Source of the DNA: a virus
IMG/VR virus record: IMGVR_UViG_3300019458_000619
Span: 1-20,067 of that record
Direction: 5' to 3' (one strand)
DNA length: 20,067 nucleotides
Shown: in pieces, positions 12,949-20,067 of the stretch
Layout of the letters: each line of letters opens with the position of its first letter
Numbering within the stretch: position 1 is the stretch's first letter
Notes under the pieces: generated by a model
Databases searched by the model: none
Told to the model about the DNA's origin: nothing
What the model saw: only the letters and a program-made list of their open reading frames with translations
Made by a program: the position numbers and the translations under genes

Positions 12949-13374
12949 ATGGCGGTTCTGTATGGAACCCAGATGGCGAAACTGCGCAATTCGACGCCGG
13001 TGCAGCTTCCTGCCGTCTCCGACGTGCACGGTCGCGTGCGGGTCTTCAACGAGACCGTGACGCTCGCCTCCCAGACCACGTCGGACACGATCGAGATCGC
13101 GTCGCTGCCGAAAGGCGCACGCGTGCTCTACGGCGTGCTGACGACCGACACTTCGCTCGGTTCCTCGACGATCGCAATCGGCATCGCCGGGTCGACCGGC
13201 AAGTACCGCGCAGTCGCAACCTTCACCGCGACCAACACGCCGACTCTGTTCGGCGCAACGGCCGGAATCGGCAGCGGCATAGCAATCGACGAGATCGTTT
13301 TCATCACGATCGCAACTGCGGCGATGCCATCGAGCGGTACGCTGCGTGTGATGATCTTCTATACCCTCGATTGA
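12949..13374 (+). CDS. Probable capsid accessory (decoration/cement) protein
   Basis: 141 residues, ATG with AAGGAG at 12936-12941. The sequence is Thr/Ala/Ile/Gly-rich with alternating hydrophobic residues, suggesting an all-beta fold (TIEIASLPKGARVLYGVL, then STIAIGIAGSTGKYRAVATF, and a C-terminal TLRVMIFYTLD strand). It sits alone between two terminators directly after the capsid gene. In BPP-1-like phages a small cement or decoration protein neighbours the coat gene, so this role is plausible, but I do not recognise a named family here. Another beta-rich head protein is the alternative. Confidence 0.6.
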   Translation: MAVLYGTQMAKLRNSTPVQLPAVSDVHGRVRVFNETVTLASQTTSDTIEIASLPKGARVLYGVLTTDTSLGSSTIAIGIAGSTGKYRAVATFTATNTPTLFGATAGIGSGIAIDEIVFITIATAAMPSSGTLRVMIFYTLD

Positions 13375-13380
13375 TCGAAT

Positions 13381-13440
13381 GCGCCGGGCGGGCGAAGGGG
13401 CATTGCGACCGTTTCGCCCGTCCGGTGCATGCTTTTCTTT
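13381..13440 (+). terminator. Intrinsic terminator with 16-bp stem
   Basis: The left arm 13381-13396 (GCGCCGGGCGGGCGAA) pairs with 13413-13428 over 16 positions, two of them G-U wobbles, with a 16-nt loop. It is followed by a T-rich run, CTTTTCTTT at 13432-13440. It lies 6 nt after the previous stop and 20 nt before the next gene, so it separates the head genes from the tail genes or attenuates transcription between them. Confidence 0.8.
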
Positions 13441-13459
13441 CTCATTCCGGAGTTGATCG

Positions 13460-14050
13460 ATGCCGATCTCCGATATCGCTATCTGCAACCGCGCGCTCGA
13501 CATGCTGGGCGCCGACCCGATCGTGTCTTTCGACGACGACACGCAGGTCGGCCGACTCTGTAAGCGCAACTACGACCCGGTGCGCGACGCAGTGCTGCGC
13601 GCCTATCCGTGGAACCCTGCGATCCGGCGCGCTGCGCTGCCGACGCTCGCGGAGGCACCGGCCTGGGGTTTCGCGTTTCAATACGCGCTGCCCGAAGGGC
13701 CGGAGCCGCCCTGCTGTCTGCGAGTGCTCGCAATCGAAAGCGAAAGCGACGGGCAGGCGACAGACTATCGCATCGAGGGGCGTCGGATTCTGAGTGACGA
13801 GAGCGCGCCGCTGCGGATTCTTTATATCGCGCAGATCACCGACCCGACACGGTTTGGGCCGCTGCTGGCCGATGCGATCTCCGCGCGGCTGGCGGCCGAG
13901 TTGGCGTATCCGCTGACGGCGTCCTCAGCGCTCGGCCAGGCGATGGCGCAGTCCTATCGCGAAAAACTTGCCGAGGCGCGCGCCATCGACGCGCAGGAAG
14001 GCAGCGCAGGTCGCCTAAACGCCAGTGAATGGCTGGAGAGCCGGGCTTGA
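13460..14050 (+). CDS. Tail tubular protein A (T7 gp11-like)
   Basis: 196 residues with a CGGAG ribosome binding site at 13448-13452. The N-terminal signature IAICNRALDMLGADPIVSF, then C-K-R-N-Y-D-P-V-R-D-A-V-L-R-A-Y-P-W-N, is characteristic of the T7 gp11/tail tubular protein A family (adaptor/gatekeeper ring between portal and nozzle). The central WGFAFQYALPEGP motif and C-terminal helices (ADAISARLAAELAYPL, then YREKLAEARAID) also fit. The length matches the family. It lies immediately upstream of the tail tube B gene as in T7. Confidence 0.88.
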   Translation: MPISDIAICNRALDMLGADPIVSFDDDTQVGRLCKRNYDPVRDAVLRAYPWNPAIRRAALPTLAEAPAWGFAFQYALPEGPEPPCCLRVLAIESESDGQATDYRIEGRRILSDESAPLRILYIAQITDPTRFGPLLADAISARLAAELAYPLTASSALGQAMAQSYREKLAEARAIDAQEGSAGRLNASEWLESRA

Positions 14051-14220
14051 ACTTCCCGCGATCGCTCATTGCGTACGCGGCTGCAGCCGTTCGATCTGCG
14101 ATCGTGCGCGCAATCGCCGCGGTTCGGGCTCCACGGATTCGGCTCGCCGGAACCCTTCAGTCCATCGTTCTTCACCTGCGCGACATCGCGACGACCATTG
14201 TGCGCACTCTGGGAGGCTAG
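14029..14220 (+). CDS. Small hydrophobic/amphipathic phage protein of unknown function
   Basis: 63 residues if started at ATG 14029, inside the end of tail tube A. Alternatively 57 residues start at TTG 14047, which overlaps the previous stop as TTGA and has GGAGAG 7 nt upstream (14034-14039). The sequence is one long Ala/Ile/Arg/Val-rich helix pair (SLIAYAAAAVRSAIVRAI, then LQSIVLHLRDIATTIVRTL). It ends 3 nt before the tail tube B ATG and contains that gene's ribosome binding site. I do not recognise the family. Coding is supported by tight packing rather than homology. Confidence 0.5.
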   Translation: MAGEPGLNFPRSLIAYAAAAVRSAIVRAIAAVRAPRIRLAGTLQSIVLHLRDIATTIVRTLGG

Positions 14221-14223
14221 CTC

Positions 14224-16689
14224 ATGCCGCGCGTCGCACCTGCCTTCACCACCTTCAACGCCGGCGAATGGTCGCCCGAGCTCTACGGGCGCATCGATCT
14301 CGCCAAATATCCGAACGCCTGCCGCACGTTGCAGAACATGATTCCGCTACCGCAGGGTGCCGCCACCCGGCGCCCGGGCACGCGCTTCGTTGCCGAAACG
14401 AAACTCGGTGGGCCAGTGCGGCTGATCCCGTTCCGGTTTTCGAGCGAGCAGTCTTATGTGATCGAGGCGGGGCCGCAATATTTCCGATTCTATGCCGAGA
14501 CCGGCCGGATCGAAGACCCGCCCGGCACGCCGATCGAGATCGCAACGCCCTATCGCTCGGACGATCTGGCGCTGCTGCAATGGGCGCAATCGGCCGACGT
14601 GCTGTTCCTCGTGCACCCAGTGCATGCTCCGCGCCGGCTGAGCCGGCTTGGCCATACGCAGTGGACGCTTGAAACCGTCGTGTTCAAGGACGGGCCCTAT
14701 CTCGATCTCAATACGGTGAGCACACTGACGATTGCGCCGTCGGCGGTGACCGGAACGGGCATCACGCTGACCGCCTCTGCCTCATTGTTCGTGCCAGCGC
14801 ATGTCGGCTCGATCTGGCGGATCGAAGAGAATGCAGGCCATCTCAACTACAGCGACTGGGAGCCGACGCGAAACTACAATGCCGGCCAGAAGGTCAAGTT
14901 TGCTGACCGCGTCTACGAGACAACAGCCGGCGGCACTTCAGGCACGGCGCCGCCTTTGCATGGCGAGGGCACCGAGAACGATCAAGGCACAAATTCGAGC
15001 GGCGTCAACTGGACCTTCCTGCATGCCGGACATGGTTGGGTGCGGGTCACCGGCCATATCAGCGCGACGGTCGTGACGGCCGATGTGATGTCGCGCCTGC
15101 CCGGAACCGGCGCGACGCGCAAATGGCGCGAGGGCGCCTGGTCGGACCACCGCGGCTGGCCGTCGGCGATCGGCTTCTACGAAGACCGGCTGTTCTTTGC
15201 GAACAGTACGCACCAGCCGCAGACACTGTGGGCGTCGGCTTCGGGCGCCTATGACCGTTTCAGTCCGACCGACAACGGCCCGACCGTGCTGGACGATACC
15301 GCGATCACGGCGACGATCGCCGACAACGAGGTAAATGCGATTCGTTGGCTGGCGGCAGGCAAGGTCATGACGATCGGCACCGAAGGCGGCGAGTTCACGG
15401 CGCAGGCTTCCAACCTGAACGAGGCGCTGACACCGGGGAACGTGACAGTCCGCGCGCAATCGAATGTAGGCTGCGCGGCACTGCCGCCGGTTCGGATCGG
15501 CGGCGCGATCCTTTTTGTGCAGCGCGCGCGCCGCAAGCTCTACGAGATCGCCTATCGGTTCGAGAGCGATTCCTACGGCGCACCCGAGATGTCGATACTC
15601 GTTGGCCACCTGTTGCAAGAGGGGATCGTGGCGCTGGAACTCCAGCGCCAACCATGGTCGGTGCTCTGGGTCGTCCGTGGCGACGGCATGCTGCTTGGCT
15701 TCACCTATCTGCGCGAACAGGATGTGATTGCCTGGCATCGGCATCCGCTGGGTGGAACCGACGCGCTAGTCCTGTCGCTCGCTGCAATCCCGACGGCGGA
15801 TCACGACCGGCTCTGGCTGGCGGTTGAGCGACGGTGCGCCGGAGAGACGATCACTTCAATCGAGTTTCTCGAACGCGCTTTCTGGTCCGATTCGGTTAAG
15901 GATCAAGATTTGGCGTTCTTCGTCGACGCCGGCTTGTCGTTCGACGGTTGGAACTACGATCCGATGTGCACGGTGACGATCGGTGGCGGTGCGCCCTGGT
16001 CTGCAGGTGCCATTAAGACTTTGACCGCCTCCGGGCACGGACCGTTCAATCCGGGCGATATAGGCCGAATCTTTCGGGTCGGTGCCCCGCAACTCGCTTG
16101 GCCGCCGGTTGGCTTGAAAGTCATCGGCCATGTCGCCGCGGACGAAGTAACCGTGCAGCTGATTGATGCCGTCCCGCCCGCGTTACAGCAGCAGGCAACC
16201 CTGCATTGGGCTCGAACGGTGACGCAAATCGCAGGCCTCGATCATGTCGATGGCGAGACGGTGCGCATTCTCGCCGACGGCGCGACGCATCCCGATCGGG
16301 TCGTTGTCGGTGGCGGCATCATGCTCGATCGGCCCGCTGCAGTCGTGCATGTCGGGCTTCCTTATGAGAGCCGGCTCGAGACTCTCGATCTCGAAGCGGG
16401 TTCTGCAGATGGGACTGCGATCGGAAAGTCGAAACGCGTTCATCGTGCCACGGTGCGTCTGTTCGCGAGCCTCGGATGCCGGATCGGCTTCGACGATGCG
16501 CATCTCGAAGAGCTTTCGTTCCGCGGCAGCTTCGATGCCATGGATCGGCCACCCCCGCTCTTTACCGGCGACCGCACGATCGCGTTTCCGAAAGGCTGGG
16601 ACGGCGAGGCGAGGGTGCTCGTCGCGCAGTCGCAAGCTTTGCCGCTGACCGTCGTAGCGATCGCACCGCATATGACGACGAACGATTAA
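14224..16689 (+). CDS. Tail tubular protein B / nozzle (T7 gp12-like)
   Basis: 821 residues, ATG with GGGAGG at 14211-14216. The N-terminus (FTTFNAGEWSPELYGRIDL, then NMIPLPQGAATRRPGT) is characteristic of podoviral nozzle proteins, which form the beta-propeller tube below the adaptor ring. A segment at residues about 212-265 (W-E-P-T-R-N-Y-N-A-G-Q-K-V, then VYET, and ending NWTF) looks like an inserted carbohydrate-binding-module-like domain often seen in such proteins. Beyond it come repeated WREGAW, GWPSAIGFYEDRLFF and later FLGFTYLREQDVIAWHRH propeller motifs. The C-terminal half has beta-rich blocks and ends in a domain likely to dock the fibres. Confidence 0.88.
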   Translation: MPRVAPAFTTFNAGEWSPELYGRIDLAKYPNACRTLQNMIPLPQGAATRRPGTRFVAETKLGGPVRLIPFRFSSEQSYVIEAGPQYFRFYAETGRIEDPPGTPIEIATPYRSDDLALLQWAQSADVLFLVHPVHAPRRLSRLGHTQWTLETVVFKDGPYLDLNTVSTLTIAPSAVTGTGITLTASASLFVPAHVGSIWRIEENAGHLNYSDWEPTRNYNAGQKVKFADRVYETTAGGTSGTAPPLHGEGTENDQGTNSSGVNWTFLHAGHGWVRVTGHISATVVTADVMSRLPGTGATRKWREGAWSDHRGWPSAIGFYEDRLFFANSTHQPQTLWASASGAYDRFSPTDNGPTVLDDTAITATIADNEVNAIRWLAAGKVMTIGTEGGEFTAQASNLNEALTPGNVTVRAQSNVGCAALPPVRIGGAILFVQRARRKLYEIAYRFESDSYGAPEMSILVGHLLQEGIVALELQRQPWSVLWVVRGDGMLLGFTYLREQDVIAWHRHPLGGTDALVLSLAAIPTADHDRLWLAVERRCAGETITSIEFLERAFWSDSVKDQDLAFFVDAGLSFDGWNYDPMCTVTIGGGAPWSAGAIKTLTASGHGPFNPGDIGRIFRVGAPQLAWPPVGLKVIGHVAADEVTVQLIDAVPPALQQQATLHWARTVTQIAGLDHVDGETVRILADGATHPDRVVVGGGIMLDRPAAVVHVGLPYESRLETLDLEAGSADGTAIGKSKRVHRATVRLFASLGCRIGFDDAHLEELSFRGSFDAMDRPPPLFTGDRTIAFPKGWDGEARVLVAQSQALPLTVVAIAPHMTTND

Positions 16690-16704
16690 AGGAGAGCTGC
16701 ATTC

Positions 16705-17130
16705 ATGTGTGGACCCGCCATTCCATTTGTTCTCATGACTGCCGCGACCGCGGCGACCGCCATGTCACAGTTCCAGCAGGCACGCGGCGACGCTGCGCAG
16801 TACGAGCGCGAGGCGATAGTCGCGCGACAACAGGCAGTGTTCGAATCGCAACGGCAGCAACGCGATCTCACTCGCAAACTCGCGAGCTTGCATGCCCATG
16901 CGTCCGGTTCCGGTGTTCAATCCGGCAGCGGCACCCCACTCGACATTGCCGCCAACTTCGCTGCGGAAGGTCAGCTCGAACCCTTTGAGACGATCCGGCA
17001 GGGGTTAATCCAATTTCAGGATCTCCGGTTCGCTGCCAAGCGAACCAAGAGTGCGGCAACCGCGGACCTGATCGGCAGCGGGCTCCATCTCGGCTCGACG
17101 ATCACCGCCAGAATGCCGTTCTTCCAGTAA
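16705..17130 (+). CDS. Internal virion protein, T7 gp14-like
   Basis: 141 residues, with AAAGGAGAG at 16688-16696. The pattern is that of the podoviral gp14-like core/ejection protein: an N-terminal hydrophobic/Ala segment (PFVLMTAATAATAMSQF), a long Gln/Arg-rich coiled region (EREAIVARQQAVFESQRQQRDL), then a Gly/Ser-rich motif ASGSGVQSGSGTPLDI typical of the family, and a C-terminal Ala/Gly helix. It would be ejected with the DNA to form a pore in the outer membrane. It sits where T7 has gp14, but no gp15- or gp16-like gene follows. Confidence 0.72.
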   Translation: MCGPAIPFVLMTAATAATAMSQFQQARGDAAQYEREAIVARQQAVFESQRQQRDLTRKLASLHAHASGSGVQSGSGTPLDIAANFAAEGQLEPFETIRQGLIQFQDLRFAAKRTKSAATADLIGSGLHLGSTITARMPFFQ

Positions 17131-17304
17131 ATGAAGTTACCGCCGCAGGTTCGAAAGTTTCCTCAACCCGTTCTATCCGCGCGATCTAGAAACGGGCACC
17201 ATCGAAGAAAAATGTATGTCGCGACCGGATTCTGTTCCCGCGCGCTCTTATTCCCCAATCCTGCTCGCGCGTTCCGCGCCAAGTACATCCAGTCTAAGGA
17301 GTAG
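17131..17304 (+). CDS. Possible 57-residue ORF filling the gap before the tail fibre
   Basis: An ATG directly follows the TAA of the gp14-like gene, and the frame stays open for 57 codons to a TAG inside the ribosome binding site region of the tail fibre. It is basic (MKLPPQVRKFPQPV start, HHRRK in the middle). There is no ribosome binding site, so it would need reinitiation. I recognise no family. The alternative is a non-coding gap containing a CCCGTT/AACGGG inverted repeat (about 17168-17197). Confidence 0.25.
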   Translation: MKLPPQVRKFPQPVLSARSRNGHHRRKMYVATGFCSRALLFPNPARAFRAKYIQSKE

Positions 17305-17307
17305 AGA

Positions 17308-18729
17308 ATGACGGTAGCTACCACTCTGTCCCGTGTCGCGTACGCGGGCGACGGGGTCACCGTTGCGTTCGCGGTGCCATTCCCGTTCTTCGATCCGGCC
17401 GATCTGATGGTGATCGAGCGCACGATCGCGAGCGGCGCAGAGGTCGCGAAGACGCTCAACGTCGATTACACCGTCGCCGGCGGCGCCGGCTCGACCGGCA
17501 CCGTGACGGCAGGCGGCGCGCCGGCTTCGACGAAGCAATGGATCATCCTGCGCGCGACGCCGCTGACCCAGCTCATCGACTATGTGTCCAATGACGGGTT
17601 TCCGGCCGAGACGCACGAGGCGGGTCTCGATCGCAGCGCCATGCGCGCCCAGGAGATCCAGGAGAAGCTCGGCCGCTCGCTCAAGTTCCCGATCGGCGAT
17701 TCCGACACGCTCGATCCCGAGCTGCCGAGCTCGGTCGAGCGCGCCGGCAAGGTCCTGGGCTTCGATGCCAACGGCAACCCGGTGCCGGTGACCGACATTC
17801 CGGCCGGCGCGATCAACCTGCCGCTGCCGATCGCCGATGGTGGCACCGGGACTACGTCGGCGAGCGGTGCGCGGACGGCGCTCGGCGCTGCCGGCGTGGC
17901 CGATGCCAATGTCTTCAGCGCCACGCAGACCGTCCGCTCGACCGATGCTGGTGCCGGCGTCGGGCCCGAGCTCGTGCTCGATCGCGCGAGCGCCAGCCCG
18001 ACCGCCGACGACGTGCTCGGCGCGGTGAGATTCGACGGGAAAGATTCATCGGCAAACACAGAGACGTATGCGCGTATCGAAGCGGGCATCGTCGATCCGG
18101 CGAACGGCAGCGAAGACGGCATCATCGCTTTCCTGACGAAGATCGCCGGCTCGCTCGCGCGGCGCTGGCGCATCGGTGCCGGTCTCTACAGCGAGGGCGC
18201 GACGGGCGGCGACAAGGGCGCCGGCACGATCAATTGCGCCGGCGTCTACGTCAACAACGTGCTGCTGGCGCCCGGCGCCGTCGCCGGTCAGACGGTGCAG
18301 CGGTCGCACACGGCATTGACAGGTGTGGTTGCGGTGACTGCCGATATTCCGGCGGATAACAGTGCACCGCAATCGAGCGAAGGTACGCAGGTTATGACTC
18401 ACAACCATACGCCTCTCGCCGCCAGCAACAAACTGTTGGTTCGCGTCTTGCTGCTGATTTCGACCGCCGGCGGTACTCCTTCGGCGGTCGTTGCGCTTTT
18501 CAAGGATGCGGACACAAGCGCGCTTGCAGCGACATTGGTGGATGGGCCGGCTCTTGCGAACGTCGCACTGGAGTACCAAATGACGGCGCCGAATACGACC
18601 GCGATCACGTTCCGGGTTCGTGTCGGCAACGGCGGCGGCACCGTCCACGTCAACGGCGACAGCTCGGGCACGGTTCTCTTCGGCTCTCTCTCGAAGACCA
18701 CGATCACCGTCGAAGAGGTCAAGGCATGA
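17308..18729 (+). CDS. Tail fibre/spike protein with T7 gp17-type N-terminal anchor
   Basis: 473 residues, with AAGGAG at 17296-17301. Residues 1-125 match the T7 tail-fibre N-terminal domain that anchors fibres to the nozzle (VAYAGDGVTVAFAVPFPFFD, later DYTVAGGAGSTGTVTAGG, then ETHEAGLDRSAMRAQEIQEKL). The middle has a collagen-like/shaft-style region rich in Ala/Gly/Asp. The C-terminal 140 residues form a beta-rich tip (QRSHTALTGVV, IPADNSAPQSSEGTQVMT, later TFRVRVGN and a final TITVEEVKA strand), of a type shared by tail fibres of many phages. It is the receptor-binding protein. No template/variable repeat or reverse transcriptase is nearby, so no diversity-generating element is seen. Confidence 0.85.
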   Translation: MTVATTLSRVAYAGDGVTVAFAVPFPFFDPADLMVIERTIASGAEVAKTLNVDYTVAGGAGSTGTVTAGGAPASTKQWIILRATPLTQLIDYVSNDGFPAETHEAGLDRSAMRAQEIQEKLGRSLKFPIGDSDTLDPELPSSVERAGKVLGFDANGNPVPVTDIPAGAINLPLPIADGGTGTTSASGARTALGAAGVADANVFSATQTVRSTDAGAGVGPELVLDRASASPTADDVLGAVRFDGKDSSANTETYARIEAGIVDPANGSEDGIIAFLTKIAGSLARRWRIGAGLYSEGATGGDKGAGTINCAGVYVNNVLLAPGAVAGQTVQRSHTALTGVVAVTADIPADNSAPQSSEGTQVMTHNHTPLAASNKLLVRVLLLISTAGGTPSAVVALFKDADTSALAATLVDGPALANVALEYQMTAPNTTAITFRVRVGNGGGTVHVNGDSSGTVLFGSLSKTTITVEEVKA

Positions 18730-18953
18730 CCGAAACGGAGGAACGGATCGCGCGGCTGGAAGTGCGCATGCAGGACACGCGCGAAGACCTCCGTGAGCTC
18801 AAGGATGATGCGAAGGCCACGCGTGCCGACGTCGCTGCAATACGCAGCAAGATCGACCGTGCGGAAGGGGGATGGAAGGCGCTGCTGGCGGTCAGTTCGG
18901 CATCAGCGGGCCTCGGTGCCGTTGTGATGAAGGCCGTGGACTGGATGCGATAG
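18726..18953 (+). CDS. XhlA-like small coiled-coil membrane protein (lysis accessory)
   Basis: 75 residues; its ATG overlaps the fibre stop (ATGA), with GAAGAGG at 18712-18718. Residues 1-48 form a charged coiled coil (RIARLEVRMQDTREDLRELKDD...), followed by one hydrophobic segment (LLAVSSASAGLGAVVMKAV). This is the layout of haemolysin XhlA-type phage proteins, which act with a holin at the inner membrane. The neighbouring holin candidate and endolysin support a lysis role. Confidence 0.65.
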   Translation: MTETEERIARLEVRMQDTREDLRELKDDAKATRADVAAIRSKIDRAEGGWKALLAVSSASAGLGAVVMKAVDWMR

Positions 18954-18964
18954 GAGAGCGACAG

Positions 18965-19504
18965 ATGCTGGCAATTCTTTCGGCAATTTTCGGATTTCTT
19001 GCGCCGTTCCTGCCCGAGCTGCTCAAATGGTTCACGCGCCGCCAAGACAACGCGCACGAGATCGCCATGACGAGGCTCCGGCTTGAGGCCGCCTCGCAGG
19101 AGCATCTCTGGCGGATGGAGGAAATCAACGCGACCGCCGACATCGCCGAGATGAAGGCGTTGCATCAGCCGCAACCGTCGCTCGGCGTCAAGCTGCTCGA
19201 TGCGGCCGACGGAAAGTACCCGGCTTGGACCGTGGTGCCTGTATTCTGGCTGTTCGGTCTGCTCGACTGGCTGTCGGGCATGGTGCGTCCGACCGTGACC
19301 TATGCCGCCTTTACCTTTTACATGGTCGTTAAATTCGCGCGCTTCCGGCTGATGGAATCGGTCGTCAGCACCGAGACGCAATGGTATGGGCTCGTCACGA
19401 AGATGTGGGACGGGAACGACATGGCGGTGCTGACGCTCGTGCTCTCCTACTGGTTCGGCAATCGAATTGCGCAGAAGGCGTTCGGGTGGGGGCAGGGGCG
19501 CTGA
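18965..19504 (+). CDS. Putative multi-transmembrane holin
   Basis: 179 residues, with AGGAGAG at 18952-18958. It has an N-terminal hydrophobic segment (LAILSAIFGFLAPFLPELL, about 2-21), a charged helical linker (about 26-75), two hydrophobic stretches (YPAWTVVPVFWLFGLLDWL and TVTYAAFTFYMVVKF, about 82-120) and a last one (MAVLTLVLSYWFGNRI, about 153-169). This is reminiscent of phage 'holin of 3TMs' proteins. It lies directly upstream of the endolysin. The role is to permeabilise the inner membrane for endolysin release. The start is clear; the exact holin class is not. Confidence 0.65.
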   Translation: MLAILSAIFGFLAPFLPELLKWFTRRQDNAHEIAMTRLRLEAASQEHLWRMEEINATADIAEMKALHQPQPSLGVKLLDAADGKYPAWTVVPVFWLFGLLDWLSGMVRPTVTYAAFTFYMVVKFARFRLMESVVSTETQWYGLVTKMWDGNDMAVLTLVLSYWFGNRIAQKAFGWGQGR

Positions 19505-19514
19505 CCGCATGCTT

Positions 19515-19534
19515 GGTTGCCTGACGCGGCAACC
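19515..19534 (+). other. Small hairpin in the holin-endolysin gap
   Basis: GGTTGCC pairs with GGCAACC (7 bp) around the loop TGACGC. No T-tract follows, so it is not an intrinsic terminator. It lies about 30 nt upstream of the endolysin ribosome binding site and could tune mRNA stability or translation. Confidence 0.4.
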
Positions 19535-19578
19535 CGCTGATCGGCGCTGCCGCGCCGGCGTTCGACAAGGATGATACC

Positions 19579-20067
19579 GTGAGACCCATTCCCGAGATCG
19601 CCTTTGCGCTTGCGCGTGCGCACGAGGCGCTCCACGATCCAAAGCCGGCAACGGCGCTTTATGAACCGTACCACGATCCGGTCGGTTTCCCGACCATCGG
19701 CTACGGGCATCTGCTCTCGCGCGAGCCGTGGGCGCCGCTCGACCGCTGGGCGCCGATCACCGAGGCGGAGGCCGATGCGTTACTCAGCCGCGACATGGCG
19801 CGAGCCGCCGATGCCGTGCTTCGGTTCATCGCCGTGCCGCTGGCTGACGGGCAGTTTGCGGCGTTGGTCGATTTTACGTTCAACGTCGGCGCCGGCAATC
19901 TCGAGTCATCAACGCTGCGCCGGGTGATTAATCGTGCCGAGTATGGGGAGGCGCCCCGTCAGTTCCGCCGCTGGGTCTTCGCCCGCGGCGTGAAGCTGCC
20001 CGGACTCGTTCGACGTCGGGAAGACGAGATTGCGCTCTGGATCGGTCGCGCCGCGCGAGAGCCTTGA
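19579..20067 (+). CDS. Endolysin, GH24 lysozyme (T4/P21 type)
   Basis: 162 residues, GTG start with AAGGAT upstream (19567-19572). The catalytic triad of phage lysozymes is visible: E16 (HEAL), D33 (YHDPVG) and T39 (FPTIGYGH). The spacing between E16 and D33 is about 8 residues longer than in T4 or P21 lysozymes, owing to an insert HDPKPATALYEP. Later family motifs include FAALVDFTFNVGAGN, STLRRVIN, then FRRWVFARGVKLPGLVRRRE near the C-terminus. It cleaves peptidoglycan at the end of infection. There is no signal peptide or SAR segment, so release depends on the upstream holin candidate. Confidence 0.92.
   Translation: MRPIPEIAFALARAHEALHDPKPATALYEPYHDPVGFPTIGYGHLLSREPWAPLDRWAPITEAEADALLSRDMARAADAVLRFIAVPLADGQFAALVDFTFNVGAGNLESSTLRRVINRAEYGEAPRQFRRWVFARGVKLPGLVRRREDEIALWIGRAAREP

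Larger units (their letters stand above)
1..20067 (+). mobile_element. Podovirus late-gene block (prophage or phage genome segment)
   Basis: Portal, Bbp19-like protein, scaffold, major capsid, tail tube A and B, gp14-like core protein, T7-type tail fibre, holin candidate and GH24 endolysin lie in podoviral order on one strand, with overlapping or closely spaced genes and good ribosome binding sites. The window starts on the portal ATG and ends on the endolysin stop, so the virus extends further on at least the terminase side. No integrase, att site, repressor or host gene is visible. Whether this is an integrated prophage or a free phage cannot be decided here. Confidence 0.9.

Noticed and set aside
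18300-18729. Diversity-generating variable repeat at the fibre tip, as in BPP-1
   Set aside because: No reverse transcriptase gene and no second copy of the fibre 3' end is visible in the window; the tip looks like an ordinary beta-rich fibre domain.
19571-19582. Four-codon ORF ATG-ATA-CCG-TGA overlapping the endolysin GTG
   Set aside because: Too short to judge and likely coincidental; it could at most aid coupling.
1-20067. CRISPR array, tRNA, rRNA or insertion sequence
   Set aside because: No regularly spaced short repeats, no cloverleaf with CCA-adjacent motifs and no transposase-like frame were seen on either strand.

Overview
The window is a block of late (morphogenesis and lysis) genes from a T7-like or BPP-1-like podovirus, most likely a prophage or phage of a high-GC alphaproteobacterium. 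This rests on dense, same-strand, high-GC coding and on recognisable podoviral families in canonical order. All genes are on the + strand. No integrase, terminase, tRNA or host gene lies in the window, so integration cannot be shown. The host group is an inference from composition and protein style.

Layout: 1-2014 holds the podovirus-type portal and a small Bbp19-like protein. 2239-10528 is an 8.3 kb accessory island (below). 10525-12847 holds the scaffold protein, a small unknown protein, a structured leader and the major capsid protein. 12848-13459 holds a strong terminator, a likely capsid accessory protein and a second terminator. 13460-16689 holds tail tube A (T7 gp11-like), a small overlapping ORF and tail tube B/nozzle (gp12-like). 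16705-17130 is a gp14-like internal virion protein. 17308-18729 is a tail fibre with a T7 gp17-type N-terminus. 18726-20067 is a lysis cassette: XhlA-like membrane protein, multi-TM holin candidate and GH24 endolysin. No large gp15/gp16-type ejection protein follows the gp14-like gene.

The unusual part is the island between portal and scaffold. Two giant proteins (1026 aa at 2239-5319; 815 aa plus frameshifted remainder at 6632-9599) share an approximately 560-residue alpha-helical N-terminal module and an acidic linker. Each then has a diverged hydrophobic middle domain and a C-terminal domain with a PD-(D/E)xK nuclease signature. Next to them are three related small proteins of about 180-191 aa (5393-5968, 6025-6567, 9709-10251) that behave like immunity proteins. 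A third copy of the shared N-terminus survives only as a 65-codon stub (10331-10528) that overlaps the scaffold start by ATGA. The shared modules are very GC-rich, while the C-terminal and immunity segments drop sharply in GC.

My reading, which is inference, is a polymorphic toxin-immunity system built into a podoviral structural operon. The constant N-module would put a nuclease toxin into or onto the virion, the toxin tips are exchanged by recombination at repeated N-module starts, and the immunity genes protect the lysogen. It resembles the concept of MuF-linked or CDI/Rhs-type toxins but uses an N-module I do not recognise. A second structural observation is a pair of hairpins with nearly the same 14-nt loop flanking the capsid gene, one of which is an intrinsic terminator.
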